Below are positions 1 through 9,036 of a stretch of 64,000 nt of DNA, piece after piece. The DNA comes from Propionibacteriaceae bacterium. Its GTDB lineage: Bacteria; Actinomycetota; Actinomycetes; Propionibacteriales; Propionibacteriaceae. The stretch covers positions 1-64,000 of the forward strand of contig JAFKJK010000024.1 of the NCBI GenBank assembly GCA_017306015.1, in the 5' to 3' direction. The notes below the pieces were generated by a model. The model saw only the letters and a program-made list of their open reading frames with translations, made no database searches and was not told where the DNA came from. A program made the position numbers and the translations under genes. Each line of letters begins with the position of its first letter. Positions within the stretch are counted from its first letter, which is position 1.

Positions 1-131
1 GTTCAGGCCTGAGGCCTGGGTCTGAACCGTTGGGGACAGGTACTTCGGTTCAGGTCTGAGGCCTGGGTCTGAACCGTTGGGGACAGGTACTTCGGTTCAG
101 GTCTGAGGCCTGGGACGGGTACGTCGATTCA
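1..131. repeat. Two copies (plus remnant) of the 30-bp TGAACC...GGTTCA repeat
   Basis: Copies lie at 23-52 and 70-99, 47 bp apart, each preceded by the shared phrase GAGGCCTGGGTC. A third degraded copy ends near 131. The element has 6-bp terminal inverted repeats (TGAACC/GGTTCA) and the core GGGGACAGGTACTTC. The same family recurs at 15391-15593, 18496-18666 and 23605-23684. The array lies upstream of putA. Its function is unknown. Confidence 0.85.
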
Positions 132-241
132 GGGGTCAGCGGCACCGTCCGCGCACCGATAGCATCATTGGGCACGGGCGGGGTGGCCACGAGCCGCTCG
201 GCCCGCGTGTGTCCGTTCGCTACCGCGGCAAGGGGAGAAGA

Positions 242-3200
242 ATGGCCGAGTTCAACCTGCGTGAACACCTCGACCTCACCGAGGAGGTCGTCCCGCTGGT
301 GCGCAGATGGGTCGCCGAAGCAGCCCGCCACAAGGTCAAGGGCTCCGCCAGCCTGCTCGCCGGCCTGCTGCGCGACCCGAAGGGTCCCGCCTTCACCTCC
401 GGCTTCGTGGACGGGGTCGTCCGTCCCGAGGATCCGGCGGAGGCCGCCCGCGTCCTCGCCGAACTCGCCCCGCAGGCGCCTGCGTTCCTGCCCTGGTACC
501 TCAAGGCCGGCGTCCGCATCGGCGGCTGGACGGGACCACTGCTGCCCCAGGTCGTCGTCCCCATGGCCCGGCGCGTCCTTCGGCAGATGGTCGGCCACCT
601 GCTCATCGACGCCACCGACCGCCGCCTCGGCGCGGCCATCGCGAAGCTCCGCCAGCCCGGAATCAAGCTCAACGTGAACCTCCTCGGCGAGGCGGTCCTC
701 GGCGCGTCCGAGGCGAAGCACCGACTCGACGGCACCCGGGCCCTGGTCGGACGCGACGACGTCGACTACGTCTCGATCAAGGTGTCCTCCGTCACCGCCC
801 CGCACAACCCGTGGGCCACCTCCGTCGCAGCGGACGAGGCCATCGACGCGCTGCTGCCCCTGTTCCAGCAGGCCGCCGCCAAGCGTCCGGCGGCCTTCAT
901 CAACCTCGACATGGAGGAGTACAAGGACCTCGACCTGACCATCGAGGTGTTCACCCGGCTGCTCGACCGTCCCGAGTTCCTCACCTACTCCGCCGGCATC
1001 GTGCTGCAGGCATACCTGCCCGACTCGCTGGCCGCCATGATCCGGCTGCAGGAGTGGTCGGCCGCGCGGGTGGCCCGCGGTGGCGCCCCGATCAAGGTGC
1101 GCCTCGTCAAGGGCGCCAACCTGCTGATGGAACGTGTCGAGGCCGAGCTGCACGGCTGGCCGCTGGCGACCTGGGGGACCAAGCAGGACGTCGACACCAA
1201 CTACCTGCGGATCCTCGACTACGCGCTCCACCCCGAGCGGACGGCGAACGTCCGCCTCGGCGTCGCCGGCCACAACCTGTTCGACGTCGCCCACACCTGG
1301 CTGCTCGCCGGCCGCCGCGGCGTCCGGGAGGCGATCGACATCGAAATGCTGCTCGGCATGGCGCCCGGCCAGGTCGAGGCCATCCGCGCCGAGGTCGGCG
1401 GGGTGCTCATCTACACGCCCGTCGTCCACCCAGGCGAGTTCGACGTTGCCGTGTCGTACCTTGTCCGCCGGCTGGACGAAGGGGCGGCCAGCGAGAACTT
1501 CATGTCGGCCGTCTTCGAGCTCGACACCAGCACCGAGCTCTTCAATCGCGAACGTGACCGCTACCTGGCTTCGGTGGACGGCCTCGATGACACCGTCCCC
1601 GGACCGAATCGGGTAGCCGAGCGGTACGCCGCCGTCCCCGCGCCGACCCTGGGTGCGTTCGAGAACACCCCCGACACCGATCCGGCCGTGACCGCCAACC
1701 GGGAGTGGGTGGACGCGATCCTCGCGCGGGTGCCCGCGACCACGCTCGGGGCGGACGCGATCGCTGCCGCCCGCGTCCCGGATGCCGAACGCCTGGACGC
1801 GCTCATCGCCAGCACGAACGATGCCGCAGCGGCTTGGGCCGCCCGTCCCGCCGCCGAGCGGGCCGCGATCCTGCACGCGGCCGGCGAGGAGCTCGAACGG
1901 CGTCGCGGCGACCTGCTGGAGATCATGGCCGCCGAGGGCGGCAAGACCGTCGACCAGGGCGACCCCGAGGTCAGCGAGGCCATCGACTTCGCCCACTACT
2001 ACGCCGACCAGGCGCTCGCCCTGGAGCAGGTGGACGGCGCCCGGTTCACTCCGGCCGGCGTGATCGCGGTGATCCCGCCGTGGAACTTCCCGGTGGCGAT
2101 CCCGGCCGGCGGGGTGCTCGCTGCGCTGGCTGCGGGCAATGCGGTGGTCTTCAAGCCGGCCAAGCTGACCCAGCGCTGCGGAGCCGTGGTCGCCGAAGCA
2201 CTGTGGGCGGCGGGCGTGCCGCGGGACGTCCTCACCCTCGTCGACCTCGCCGACCACGGCCTCGGCCAGCGACTGGTCAGCGACGAGCGGATCGCGCGGG
2301 TGATCCTCACCGGCTCGATCGAGACCGCGGAGCTGTTCCGCGGCTTCCGTCCCGACCTGCGGCTGCTGGGGGAGACCAGCGGCAAGAACGCCATCATCGT
2401 CACCCCGTCCGCCGACCTCGACCTGGCGGTGAAGGACGTGGTGTCGTCCGCGTTCGGCCATGCCGGGCAGAAGTGCTCGGCCGCGTCCCTGGTGGTGCTG
2501 GTCGGCTCGGTGGCGCGGTCGCCGCGGTTCCGGCGCCAGCTGATCGACGCCGTCCGGTCGTTCACGGTAGGGCGGCCGACGGACGTCACGTCCCGGATGG
2601 GGCCGATCGTCGAACCGGCCAAGGGCAAGCTGCTGCGCGGGCTGACCACGCTCGGTGAGGGCGAGCGCTGGCTGGTCGAGCCGAGGAAGCTGGACGAGAC
2701 CGGCACGCTGTGGAGCCCCGGCGTCCGCGAGGGCGTCCAGCGCGGGTCGGAGTACCACCTGGTCGAGTACTTCGGCCCGATCCTCGGGATCATGACCGCG
2801 GACACCCTCGCCGAGGCGATCGACATCGTCAACGACGTCGACTACGGACTCACCTCAGGGCTGCACAGCCTGAACCCGGCCGAGGTTTCGCAGTGGGTGG
2901 ACGGGATCCACGCCGGCAACCTCTACATCAACCGCGGCATCACCGGAGCGATCGTCCGGCGGCAGCCGTTCGGCGGCTGGAAGAAGTCGGCCGTCGGCGC
3001 GGGGACGAAGGCCGGCGGCCCGAGCTACGAGTTCGCGCTGGGCTCGTGGAGCCCGGCCGAGGCCACGGAGCTCGGCACCATCGGCACCGAGCCGCGCCGG
3101 GTGCTGGCTGCCGCACGCCGCGCGCTGGAGCCCGAGGGGGTGGTGCGGCTGGAGCGGGCGCTCGGTAGCGACGCGCATGCGCTGGCTACGGCTTTCGCTC

Positions 3201-3658
3201 CGTCCGATGTGTCGGGGCTGGAATGCGAGCGGAACGTCCTGCGGCATTTGCCGGTGACCGAGCCGGTGCAGCTCCGGCTCGGGCCGGACGGCGACGCAGC
3301 CGACCTGCTGCGGGTGGTGGCAGCGGCGCTGGCGGCGAAGGCGCCGTTCGCGGTGTCGTCGGCCGTCGAGCTGCCGGCCCGGGTGGACGCGGCCCTCCCG
3401 GTCCCCTGCAAGGTGACCTCCGACGAGGCCTGGTACACCGAGGTGGAGGCGCGGCACGCCACCCGCGTCCGCCTGATCGGAGGGGACGCGTCCGCGCTCG
3501 CCCGGGCGTGCCGGGGACGGGTCGACCTCGCCGTCTGGGCCGATCCGGTGACCGAGGCCGGACGGGTCGAGCTGCTGCCGTTCCTGCACGAGCAGGCCGT
3601 GTCGATGACCGCGCACCGGTTCGGCAGTCCGACGCCGCTGGTGGACGTCCTCGCCTGA
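242..3658 (+). CDS. putA: Bifunctional proline dehydrogenase / L-glutamate-gamma-semialdehyde dehydrogenase (PutA-type)
   Basis: This cytoplasmic enzyme oxidises proline to P5C with FAD and then to glutamate with NAD. The protein has 1138 residues. The N-terminal half has the proline dehydrogenase barrel with MEEYKDLDLTIEVF and RLVKGANLL. The C-terminal half is an aldehyde dehydrogenase with PPWNFPVAIP, general base E711 in LLGETSGKN and catalytic C745 in GQKCSA. A further domain of about 170 residues follows the dehydrogenase, as in long PutA forms. The ATG at 242 is chosen because GGGGAG lies four bases upstream; a GTG at 209 lacks such a site. Many actinobacteria encode the two activities on separate genes, so the fused form is notable. 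The stop TGA is the first triplet of a shrunken repeat (3656-3669). Confidence 0.93.
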   Translation: MAEFNLREHLDLTEEVVPLVRRWVAEAARHKVKGSASLLAGLLRDPKGPAFTSGFVDGVVRPEDPAEAARVLAELAPQAPAFLPWYLKAGVRIGGWTGPLLPQVVVPMARRVLRQMVGHLLIDATDRRLGAAIAKLRQPGIKLNVNLLGEAVLGASEAKHRLDGTRALVGRDDVDYVSIKVSSVTAPHNPWATSVAADEAIDALLPLFQQAAAKRPAAFINLDMEEYKDLDLTIEVFTRLLDRPEFLTYSAGIVLQAYLPDSLAAMIRLQEWSAARVARGGAPIKVRLVKGANLLMERVEAELHGWPLATWGTKQDVDTNYLRILDYALHPERTANVRLGVAGHNLFDVAHTWLLAGRRGVREAIDIEMLLGMAPGQVEAIRAEVGGVLIYTPVVHPGEFDVAVSYLVRRLDEGAASENFMSAVFELDTSTELFNRERDRYLASVDGLDDTVPGPNRVAERYAAVPAPTLGAFENTPDTDPAVTANREWVDAILARVPATTLGADAIAAARVPDAERLDALIASTNDAAAAWAARPAAERAAILHAAGEELERRRGDLLEIMAAEGGKTVDQGDPEVSEAIDFAHYYADQALALEQVDGARFTPAGVIAVIPPWNFPVAIPAGGVLAALAAGNAVVFKPAKLTQRCGAVVAEALWAAGVPRDVLTLVDLADHGLGQRLVSDERIARVILTGSIETAELFRGFRPDLRLLGETSGKNAIIVTPSADLDLAVKDVVSSAFGHAGQKCSAASLVVLVGSVARSPRFRRQLIDAVRSFTVGRPTDVTSRMGPIVEPAKGKLLRGLTTLGEGERWLVEPRKLDETGTLWSPGVREGVQRGSEYHLVEYFGPILGIMTADTLAEAIDIVNDVDYGLTSGLHSLNPAEVSQWVDGIHAGNLYINRGITGAIVRRQPFGGWKKSAVGAGTKAGGPSYEFALGSWSPAEATELGTIGTEPRRVLAAARRALEPEGVVRLERALGSDAHALATAFAPSDVSGLECERNVLRHLPVTEPVQLRLGPDGDAADLLRVVAAALAAKAPFAVSSAVELPARVDAALPVPCKVTSDEAWYTEVEARHATRVRLIGGDASALARACRGRVDLAVWADPVTEAGRVELLPFLHEQAVSMTAHRFGSPTPLVDVLA

Positions 3659-3669
3659 ACCGAGGTTCA
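3656..3669 (+). repeat. Contracted copy of the 30-bp repeat on the putA stop codon
   Basis: The 14-bp palindrome TGAACCGAGGTTCA contains the putA TGA stop. It equals the two ends of the 30-bp element without the central core. It resembles an internal deletion derivative, placed as the full copies are placed at the glycerate kinase and 23682-24602 stop codons. Confidence 0.5.
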
Positions 3670-4584
3670 CGCGCCGTCCGGATCCTGTCGGTTGCTGGTG
3701 TCGCTGTTTCGACGGCTTCGGCCCGCTCGGCCCGTGGATCGTCACCGGCGACGAGTTTGGCCGACCCGCAGGACTGCGGCTGGAGGTGAGGCGCGACGGG
3801 ATCGTCACGGCCTGCCAGGCAGGCTGGAGGAGCCGCACCGGATTCACCCGTGTCGGGGCGAGACGGCTGCCTTCGGCGCGAGTCCCGTGCGAGGCCTCCC
3901 AGGACGGGGTCGTCCCCAACGCTCTGCGGGTTCGAGCACGCCCGTTTCCGCTGGGGATGTCCCGGGATCGCGAATCAGCCGTCGCGCTGCGGCTTCGTGC
4001 TAGCTGATGGTGGTTGTGAGAAGTCAGACGAAGCTGGTCGACGACTCGTGCTAGCTGATGGTGGTTCTCAGGCCCGTGGCAGGCTTCACAACCACGATGA
4101 TCTAGCACGTGGCCGCGGAGATGCCGCCCAGGCGTCCCATAACCACGATCAACTGGCACCCGCGTCCTCCAAAGCCACGCGGCGTTCGACGGGGGCTTCT
4201 TGCTGACCGTGACAGATTTCGGGCCGGCTGTTGGCCCGCGCCGGCCCGTCCACCCGAGTCCCCGCTCTCGCCCGACCGCGAGCGGACTCCCGTCCCGTCG
4301 AACACCCCCGTCCCCGTCATTCGCCACCTCCTGGGTGGTGGTGTTTGACCGGGAGGGTGGTGTTCGACGGGGAGGGTGGCACCGCGTGCGGGCTCGGGCG
4401 CCGGGAGCGGGCTCGCCGAATACACTCTCGGCCCCGGGGCGGTGCGCAAGGCCTCTGGCACTCTGGCCTGCCTCGACCTGACGCTGGTGGGCCGGTCCGT
4501 CTTCCTCGACGCACTGCTGGCCGGCGAACCGGTCGTCCGGCTCGGGCCGCGTCGGGGTCTGCCTTCTACCGGCGAACAGTCAAC
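3670..4584. repeat. Gene-free spacer with clustered inverted repeats
   Basis: I find no convincing gene in this stretch. It holds four copies of a roughly 24-bp element, two direct (3997-4020 and 4048-4071, beginning GTGCTAGCTGATGGTGGTT) and two inverted (about 4085-4108 and 4137-4159), so neighbouring copies can pair as hairpins. A second set lies at 4294-4306 and 4358-4371 (inverted copies of the 13-base arm TGTTCGACGGG plus flanks), with a further direct GTGGTGTTTGACCGGG copy near 4338. These look like small palindromic repeats collected in one spacer. Confidence 0.6.
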
Positions 4585-4616
4585 AGCCCGGTCGCCGTTG
4601 CGGTGGCGACCGGGCT
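4585..4616 (-). terminator. Hairpin terminator for the 4642-5277 gene
   Basis: A perfect 12-bp stem (AGCCCGGTCGCC / GGCGACCGGGCT) with an 8-base loop lies 26 bases past the stop of the minus-strand gene. The minus strand continues GTTGACTGTTC, only a weak T tract, as is common in high-GC actinobacteria. Confidence 0.7.
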
Positions 4617-4641
4617 GCTGGTGAGGGTGACTGTGTGAGGC

Positions 4642-5277
4642 TCAGGCCTCCGCGGTACGCGGCCCGGTCTCGGTGTGAGGCGCAGCGGCGTGCGGGGCCG
4701 GCTCGCTCACGAACACCTCACCGGTAGCGGTCTTGGCGTGCCGCAGGCCGAGGAAGCCGAGGACCGCCAGTGCGATGGCGCCCACGAAGGCCACGATGGA
4801 CGCGATCATCGCGACGGTCGCCATGGTGCCGAAGGCGTAGGCGTTCAGCAGCATGCCGCGCAGGGTGTTCCCCATGAACAGCGTCTGCCGCAGCGCGCCG
4901 AGCTTCGCGAGCTCGTCGGCGTTGGCGTTGGTGTCCTTGCTCATGGCCATGTACTCGCCGCTGACCTCTTCGTAGGTCTTGCCACCGGAGGCGGCGTTCA
5001 TGTGGGCGAGGATGTAGTAGTTGGCGAAGGCCTGGGCCTGGGCGCCGTTGGTCATGAGCTGGCCGGCGAACGGAGCGAGAGCAGCCTGGTTCTCCGCGGG
5101 GAGGCTGCCGAAGGCTTCCTTGGTCGGCATGGTGATCTTCTGGGAAGCAAGCTGTTCGTAGACCTGGCCAGAGATGAAGGAGCTCGCGTAAGCGAGCAGA
5201 CCGCCCGCGACGAGCAGGACGGCGGCGAGGGCCAGACCGATCCAGGATATGAGTCGGTCAAGGGCACTGCGCTTCAT
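4642..5277 (-). CDS. Two-TM membrane protein (family often mislabelled 'aromatic ring-opening dioxygenase LigA')
   Basis: The 211-residue protein opens with MKRSALDRLISWIGLALAAV and has one hydrophobic segment near residues 12-35 and a second near 150-180. The roughly 110 residues between them should lie on one side of the membrane. A short Ala/Pro-rich tail follows. The overall plan matches a family widespread in actinobacteria that databases often name LigA, although no dioxygenase motif is visible; the biochemical role is unknown. The ATG at 5277 is preceded by AAGGAG at good distance; the open frame extends farther upstream but without a better site. A strong hairpin follows the gene. Confidence 0.8.
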   Translation of the reverse strand: MKRSALDRLISWIGLALAAVLLVAGGLLAYASSFISGQVYEQLASQKITMPTKEAFGSLPAENQAALAPFAGQLMTNGAQAQAFANYYILAHMNAASGGKTYEEVSGEYMAMSKDTNANADELAKLGALRQTLFMGNTLRGMLLNAYAFGTMATVAMIASIVAFVGAIALAVLGFLGLRHAKTATGEVFVSEPAPHAAAPHTETGPRTAEA

Positions 5278-5322
5278 GTGAGGTACTCCTTCGTGAGCTT
5301 GAAGCGTCAATTGGGCGTAGGT

Positions 5323-5352
5323 AATCCTGTCACCTGTTGAACTCGAAATCAA
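5323..5352 (-). promoter_or_regulatory. Possible promoter of the two-TM membrane protein gene
   Basis: On the minus strand a TTGATT hexamer (5352-5347) and an AGGATT hexamer (5328-5323) are 18 bp apart. They lie about 45-75 bases upstream of the ATG at 5277. This is pattern matching only. Confidence 0.35.
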
Positions 5353-5531
5353 CTTGGCGTTACCCCTTGACAGACGGCAATTCAGCACCGTGAGGACATG
5401 GGTCTGGGTCTCTCACTACGGACGCCTCCCTGCGCGCCAGCCCCAGCCGGAGCCCTCGCGCACCGAGCGCCGCTCGCGGACGACCTCGTCCTGGCGGGGA
5501 CGGACGGACCGGTGGCGGGGCGACGGGACGG

Positions 5532-7004
5532 TCAGGCGAACGGGTTGGGAGTGAGGGTGTACTTGGTCTGGAGATACTCGTGGATGCCTTCGGCGCCACC
5601 CTCGCGGCCGAGGCCGGAGAGCTTCCAGCCGCCGAAGGGGGCCGCGGCGTTGGACAGCACGCCCAGGTTGAGACCCATCATCCCGGTGGCGAGGCGTTCG
5701 ATCATGCGCTGGCCGCGGGCGAGGTTCTGGGTGTACACGTAGGAGACCAGGCCGTACTCGGTGTCGTTGGCGATGGCGACCGCCTCGTCCTCTTCCGCGA
5801 AAGTGGTGATGGCCAGGACGGGTCCGAAGATCTCCTCGCGAAGGATGTCGCTGCCCGGCTGGACGTCGGAGACCACGGTGGCCTCGTAGAACGTGCCCGG
5901 ACGGTCGATGGGATGGCCCCCGGCGCGGACGGTGGCGCCGCGGCTGACCGCGTCCGCCACCAGCTCGGACGCCTTGGCGACCGCCCGGTCGTCGATCAGC
6001 GGGCCGATCGTCACCCCGTCCTCGGTGCCGCGCCCGGTCCGGAACCCCCGCACCCTCTCGGTGACGCGCTGGGCGAACTCCTCGGCGACCGACGAGTGGA
6101 CGATGAACCTGTTCGCGGCGGTGCAGGCCTGGCCGATGTTGCGGAACTTGGCCGCGATCGCCCCGTCCACGGCCTTGTCGAGGTCGGCATCCTCGAAGAC
6201 GACGAACGGCGCGTTCCCGCCGAGCTCCATCGACGTCCGCAGGACGCCGTTCGCGGCCTGGGCGAGCAGCTTGCGGCCGACCTCGGTCGACCCGGTGAAC
6301 GACAGCTTCCGAAGCCTCGGATCGGCGATGATCGCGTCCGATACGTCGCCGGAGTGGGAGGTGGTGATCACGTTCACCACCCCGGCCGGCAACCCGGCGT
6401 CGGCGAGCAGCTTCGCGAAGTAGAGCGTGGTCAGCGGCGTCAGCGCTGCCGGCTTCACCACCACCGTGCAGCCGGCGGCCAGGGCCGGCGCGATCTTCCG
6501 GGTGGCCATGGCCAGCGGGAAGTTCCACGGGGTGATCAGGTAGCACGGCCCGACCGGATGCTGGCTGACGATCATCCGGCCCGTCCCCTCGGGGTTGGCG
6601 CCGTAGCGTCCCTGGACGTGGGCGGCCTCCTCGGAGAACCAGCGCAGGAACTCCCCGCCGTAGGTCACCTCGCCGCGCGCCTCGGCCAGCGGCTTGCCCA
6701 TCTCCAGGGTCATCAGGAGGGCGAACTCCTCCCTGCGCTCGGTCAGCAGGTCGAACGCCCGGCGGAGCAGTTCGGCCCGCTCCCGGGACGGTGTCCGCGA
6801 CCACGACTTGAAGGCGTCGCAGGCGGCGTCGAGCGCGGCCGTCCCGTCCGCCACCGATGCTGACGCGATCGTCCGGATCACCTCGCCGGTCGACGGGTCG
6901 CCGACGTCGAAGGTCGTCCCGTCCGACGAACCCCGCCACACCCCACCGATGAACAGGCCGTCCGGCACCCCGGCCAGCAGTTCGGCCTCACGGTCCGCAC
7001 TCAT
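5532..7004 (-). CDS. gabD: NAD(P)-dependent succinate-semialdehyde dehydrogenase
   Basis: The 490-residue protein is an aldehyde dehydrogenase of normal family length. It carries [20 protein letters not shown] for cofactor binding, [10 protein letters not shown] with the general base and [13 protein letters not shown] with catalytic C294, all typical of succinate-semialdehyde dehydrogenases. It should oxidise succinic semialdehyde to succinate in the cytoplasm, at the end of GABA degradation. The ATG at 7004 has AAGGAG about six bases upstream. No GABA transaminase or transporter gene is adjacent, so the substrate source is not defined by context; another short-chain semialdehyde remains possible. 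Confidence 0.88.
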   Translation of the reverse strand: MSADREAELLAGVPDGLFIGGVWRGSSDGTTFDVGDPSTGEVIRTIASASVADGTAALDAACDAFKSWSRTPSRERAELLRRAFDLLTERREEFALLMTLEMGKPLAEARGEVTYGGEFLRWFSEEAAHVQGRYGANPEGTGRMIVSQHPVGPCYLITPWNFPLAMATRKIAPALAAGCTVVVKPAALTPLTTLYFAKLLADAGLPAGVVNVITTSHSGDVSDAIIADPRLRKLSFTGSTEVGRKLLAQAANGVLRTSMELGGNAPFVVFEDADLDKAVDGAIAAKFRNIGQACTAANRFIVHSSVAEEFAQRVTERVRGFRTGRGTEDGVTIGPLIDDRAVAKASELVADAVSRGATVRAGGHPIDRPGTFYEATVVSDVQPGSDILREEIFGPVLAITTFAEEDEAVAIANDTEYGLVSYVYTQNLARGQRMIERLATGMMGLNLGVLSNAAAPFGGWKLSGLGREGGAEGIHEYLQTKYTLTPNPFA

Positions 7005-7144
7005 TCGAGACTCCTTGTCGACGTCGGGAGAATCATCGGGGATCCGGACGGATCACGTCGAGGATCTGCTCGAAGTCCTGCTTACCCCATGCCGGGACGG
7101 AAGGGAACAGTCCTCGTCGGCCACCTTCGCCCGCGGTCGCCAGG

Positions 7145-8086
7145 TCAGCCCACCGTGAGCTCGCCGTCCACCACCTTCACCGGCAGCGGGTCGATGATCG
7201 TGCCGCCGAAGGAGCCGGCCTCGCTCTCGTTCACGAAGGCCAGGAACCGCCACTCGCCGGAGTCCCGAAGCTGCACCAGGCGACCCACGTACAGCCCGGG
7301 GGGCGAGATCACGGTGGCGCCGGCGATGTCGTAGGGCCCGAGTTCGGACGCCGCTTTCGCCGCCCACGTCCCGCCGGGCCGGCCGGACGCCCTGCGCGCG
7401 GCCGAGGCGTCCGCGGAGAGGCAGCTGAACAGCAGGAACCTCTCGCCGTCGATCTCCACGGGGTGCATCACCTCGAGCTGGCCGAAGCCCTGGCCCACCT
7501 CGCTGAGCGGCGGACGCGCCTCCCACCGCCGGAGATCGGCGCTCCAGCAGTGCCCGACCACTCCCCGGTCATCGACCGGACCGGTGCGTCCGCGCGCGGT
7601 GACGAGGAGGTGCCAGCCGTCGCCGGCGGGATCCCGCAGGATCCACGGGTCGCGGAAGGCCTCGTCGTGCCAGCCCTTGTCGGCGAGCTGCTCGTACCAG
7701 CGGGCGTCAGCGGACGCGATCTGGCCCCGCTTGGTCCAGGTGCACAGGTCCGGCGAGGTCGCATACCCGATGCTCTGGACGTTCTGGCCCTCGACGAGGC
7801 GGGCGCCGGTGTAGACCATGAACCAGGTGCCGTCCGGGCCCTGGGTCACCGAGCCGGTCCAGGTCGCCAGCTCGTCGAAGTCGCCGGGCCGGCCGTGGCC
7901 GAGGGCGTCGTCCAGCCGCGTCCAGGTGGCCAGATCGGTGGAGACGGCGTGACCGATCGAGGCGTGGTAGTGCCGGGCGTCCGGGTCGCCGAGTGACTTG
8001 GGGGCGTGCAGGAAGAACAGGTGGTACTGCCGGCCGTCGTCGGCGAGCCAGAAGTCCCAGACCCAGTCGTCGGGAAGAGCGAACAT
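7145..8086 (-). CDS. Glycoside hydrolase, GH32/GH68-like beta-propeller (fructosidase-type)
   Basis: The 313-residue protein lacks a signal peptide. It has motifs in the order expected of clan GH-J enzymes: an Asp in WVWDFW near residue 11 (nucleophile position), FRDPWI near the middle (transition-state stabiliser) and QLEVMHPV with a candidate acid/base Glu. Family members cleave fructosides such as sucrose or levan oligomers; the exact substrate cannot be read from sequence, and a GH43-like activity is an alternative. It is the last gene of the binding-protein/permease operon: its ATG shares one base with the preceding TGA (TGATG), so translation is probably coupled. It likely acts on sugar imported by the transporter. 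Confidence 0.75.
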   Translation of the reverse strand: MFALPDDWVWDFWLADDGRQYHLFFLHAPKSLGDPDARHYHASIGHAVSTDLATWTRLDDALGHGRPGDFDELATWTGSVTQGPDGTWFMVYTGARLVEGQNVQSIGYATSPDLCTWTKRGQIASADARWYEQLADKGWHDEAFRDPWILRDPAGDGWHLLVTARGRTGPVDDRGVVGHCWSADLRRWEARPPLSEVGQGFGQLEVMHPVEIDGERFLLFSCLSADASAARRASGRPGGTWAAKAASELGPYDIAGATVISPPGLYVGRLVQLRDSGEWRFLAFVNESEAGSFGGTIIDPLPVKVVDGELTVG

Positions 8087-9036
8087 CAGCCCTTCACCCC
8101 CGAGGACGCGATCGAGTTGATGAACGCCCGCTGGAACGCGACGAACAGCGCCAGCACCGGGACGGTGATGATGGTGGCGTAGGCCATGATCTGTCCCCAG
8201 GCGACCTTGAGCTGCTTGAAGTAGTCGATCCCGACCATGACCGGACGCAGCGACTCCGTCTGCACCACCATCAGCGGCCACAGGTACTGGTTCCAGGCCG
8301 GCAGGAAGGTGAGGATCGCCACGGTGGCCACGGCCGGTCCGGACAGCGGCATCACGATCGAGCGGTAGATGCGGAACCAGCCGGCGCCGTCCACGCGGGC
8401 GGCCTCGTCCAGCTCCTTCGGGATCGAGTCGAAGTACTGGTAGAAGAGGTAGATCGAGAACGCGTTGGCGACGAACGGGACGATCTGCACCGCGTAGGTG
8501 TCCAGCCAGCCCTGCGAGCCGTCGAGGTACGGGATCGTGTTCACCCACCACAGCAGCGGCAGTGCCATCGTCTCGAACGGGACGATCAGAGTCGCCAGCA
8601 CGATGCCGAGGATCACCTTCTGGCCCCGGAACTCGATCCGGGACAACGCGAACGCCGCCATCGAGTTGATGATCAGGCCGAACACCACGGTGCTGGCCGA
8701 GATGAACACCGAGTTCAGCAGGAAGGTCGCGAACGGGACGCGGTCGAACACCGCCGTGTAGTTGTCGAGGCTGACATCCCCGACCGGAAGGAACGCCGCC
8801 CACGAGCCGAGGTCGGCGAAGATCTGCAGGTCGGGCTTGAAGCTCGAGACGATCATGAACACCAGCGGCAGCCCGAACACCAGCGCGAGGACGATCCGGA
8901 GGACCAGCCCCAGCACTTTGCGGGCCGGACCGGGTCGGGACTCCCCGGGACGGAAGGAGGCTGGCCGGCGGGGCTTGTCGGCGCGGGTGGCCACGGGGCT
9001 GTCGCCGGTGGCCAGGACGGTGGGTGAGGCGCTCAT
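8086..9036 (-). CDS. Carbohydrate ABC transporter permease (MalG-like)
   Basis: The 316-residue inner-membrane protein has about six membrane segments and the EAARVDGAGWFRIYRSIVMP loop that contacts the ATPase in sugar importers. The N-terminal 30-35 residues are a Pro/Arg-rich cytoplasmic lead. It should pair with the MalF-like subunit encoded just upstream. The ATG at 9036 overlaps the upstream TGA (ATGA), which fixes the start. No ATPase gene is in the locus; the pair probably uses a shared MsiK-type ATPase encoded elsewhere, as in many actinobacteria. Confidence 0.9.
   Translation of the reverse strand: MSASPTVLATGDSPVATRADKPRRPASFRPGESRPGPARKVLGLVLRIVLALVFGLPLVFMIVSSFKPDLQIFADLGSWAAFLPVGDVSLDNYTAVFDRVPFATFLLNSVFISASTVVFGLIINSMAAFALSRIEFRGQKVILGIVLATLIVPFETMALPLLWWVNTIPYLDGSQGWLDTYAVQIVPFVANAFSIYLFYQYFDSIPKELDEAARVDGAGWFRIYRSIVMPLSGPAVATVAILTFLPAWNQYLWPLMVVQTESLRPVMVGIDYFKQLKVAWGQIMAYATIITVPVLALFVAFQRAFINSIASSGVKG

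Noticed and set aside
50..2758. Long open frame antisense to putA
   Set aside because: It mirrors the strongly conserved enzyme on the other strand, has arginine/glycine-rich translation without motifs, and arises from high third-position GC.
4231..4638. Plus-strand frame in the repeat-rich spacer
   Set aside because: It covers inverted repeats and the terminator hairpin of the opposite gene and shows no domain.
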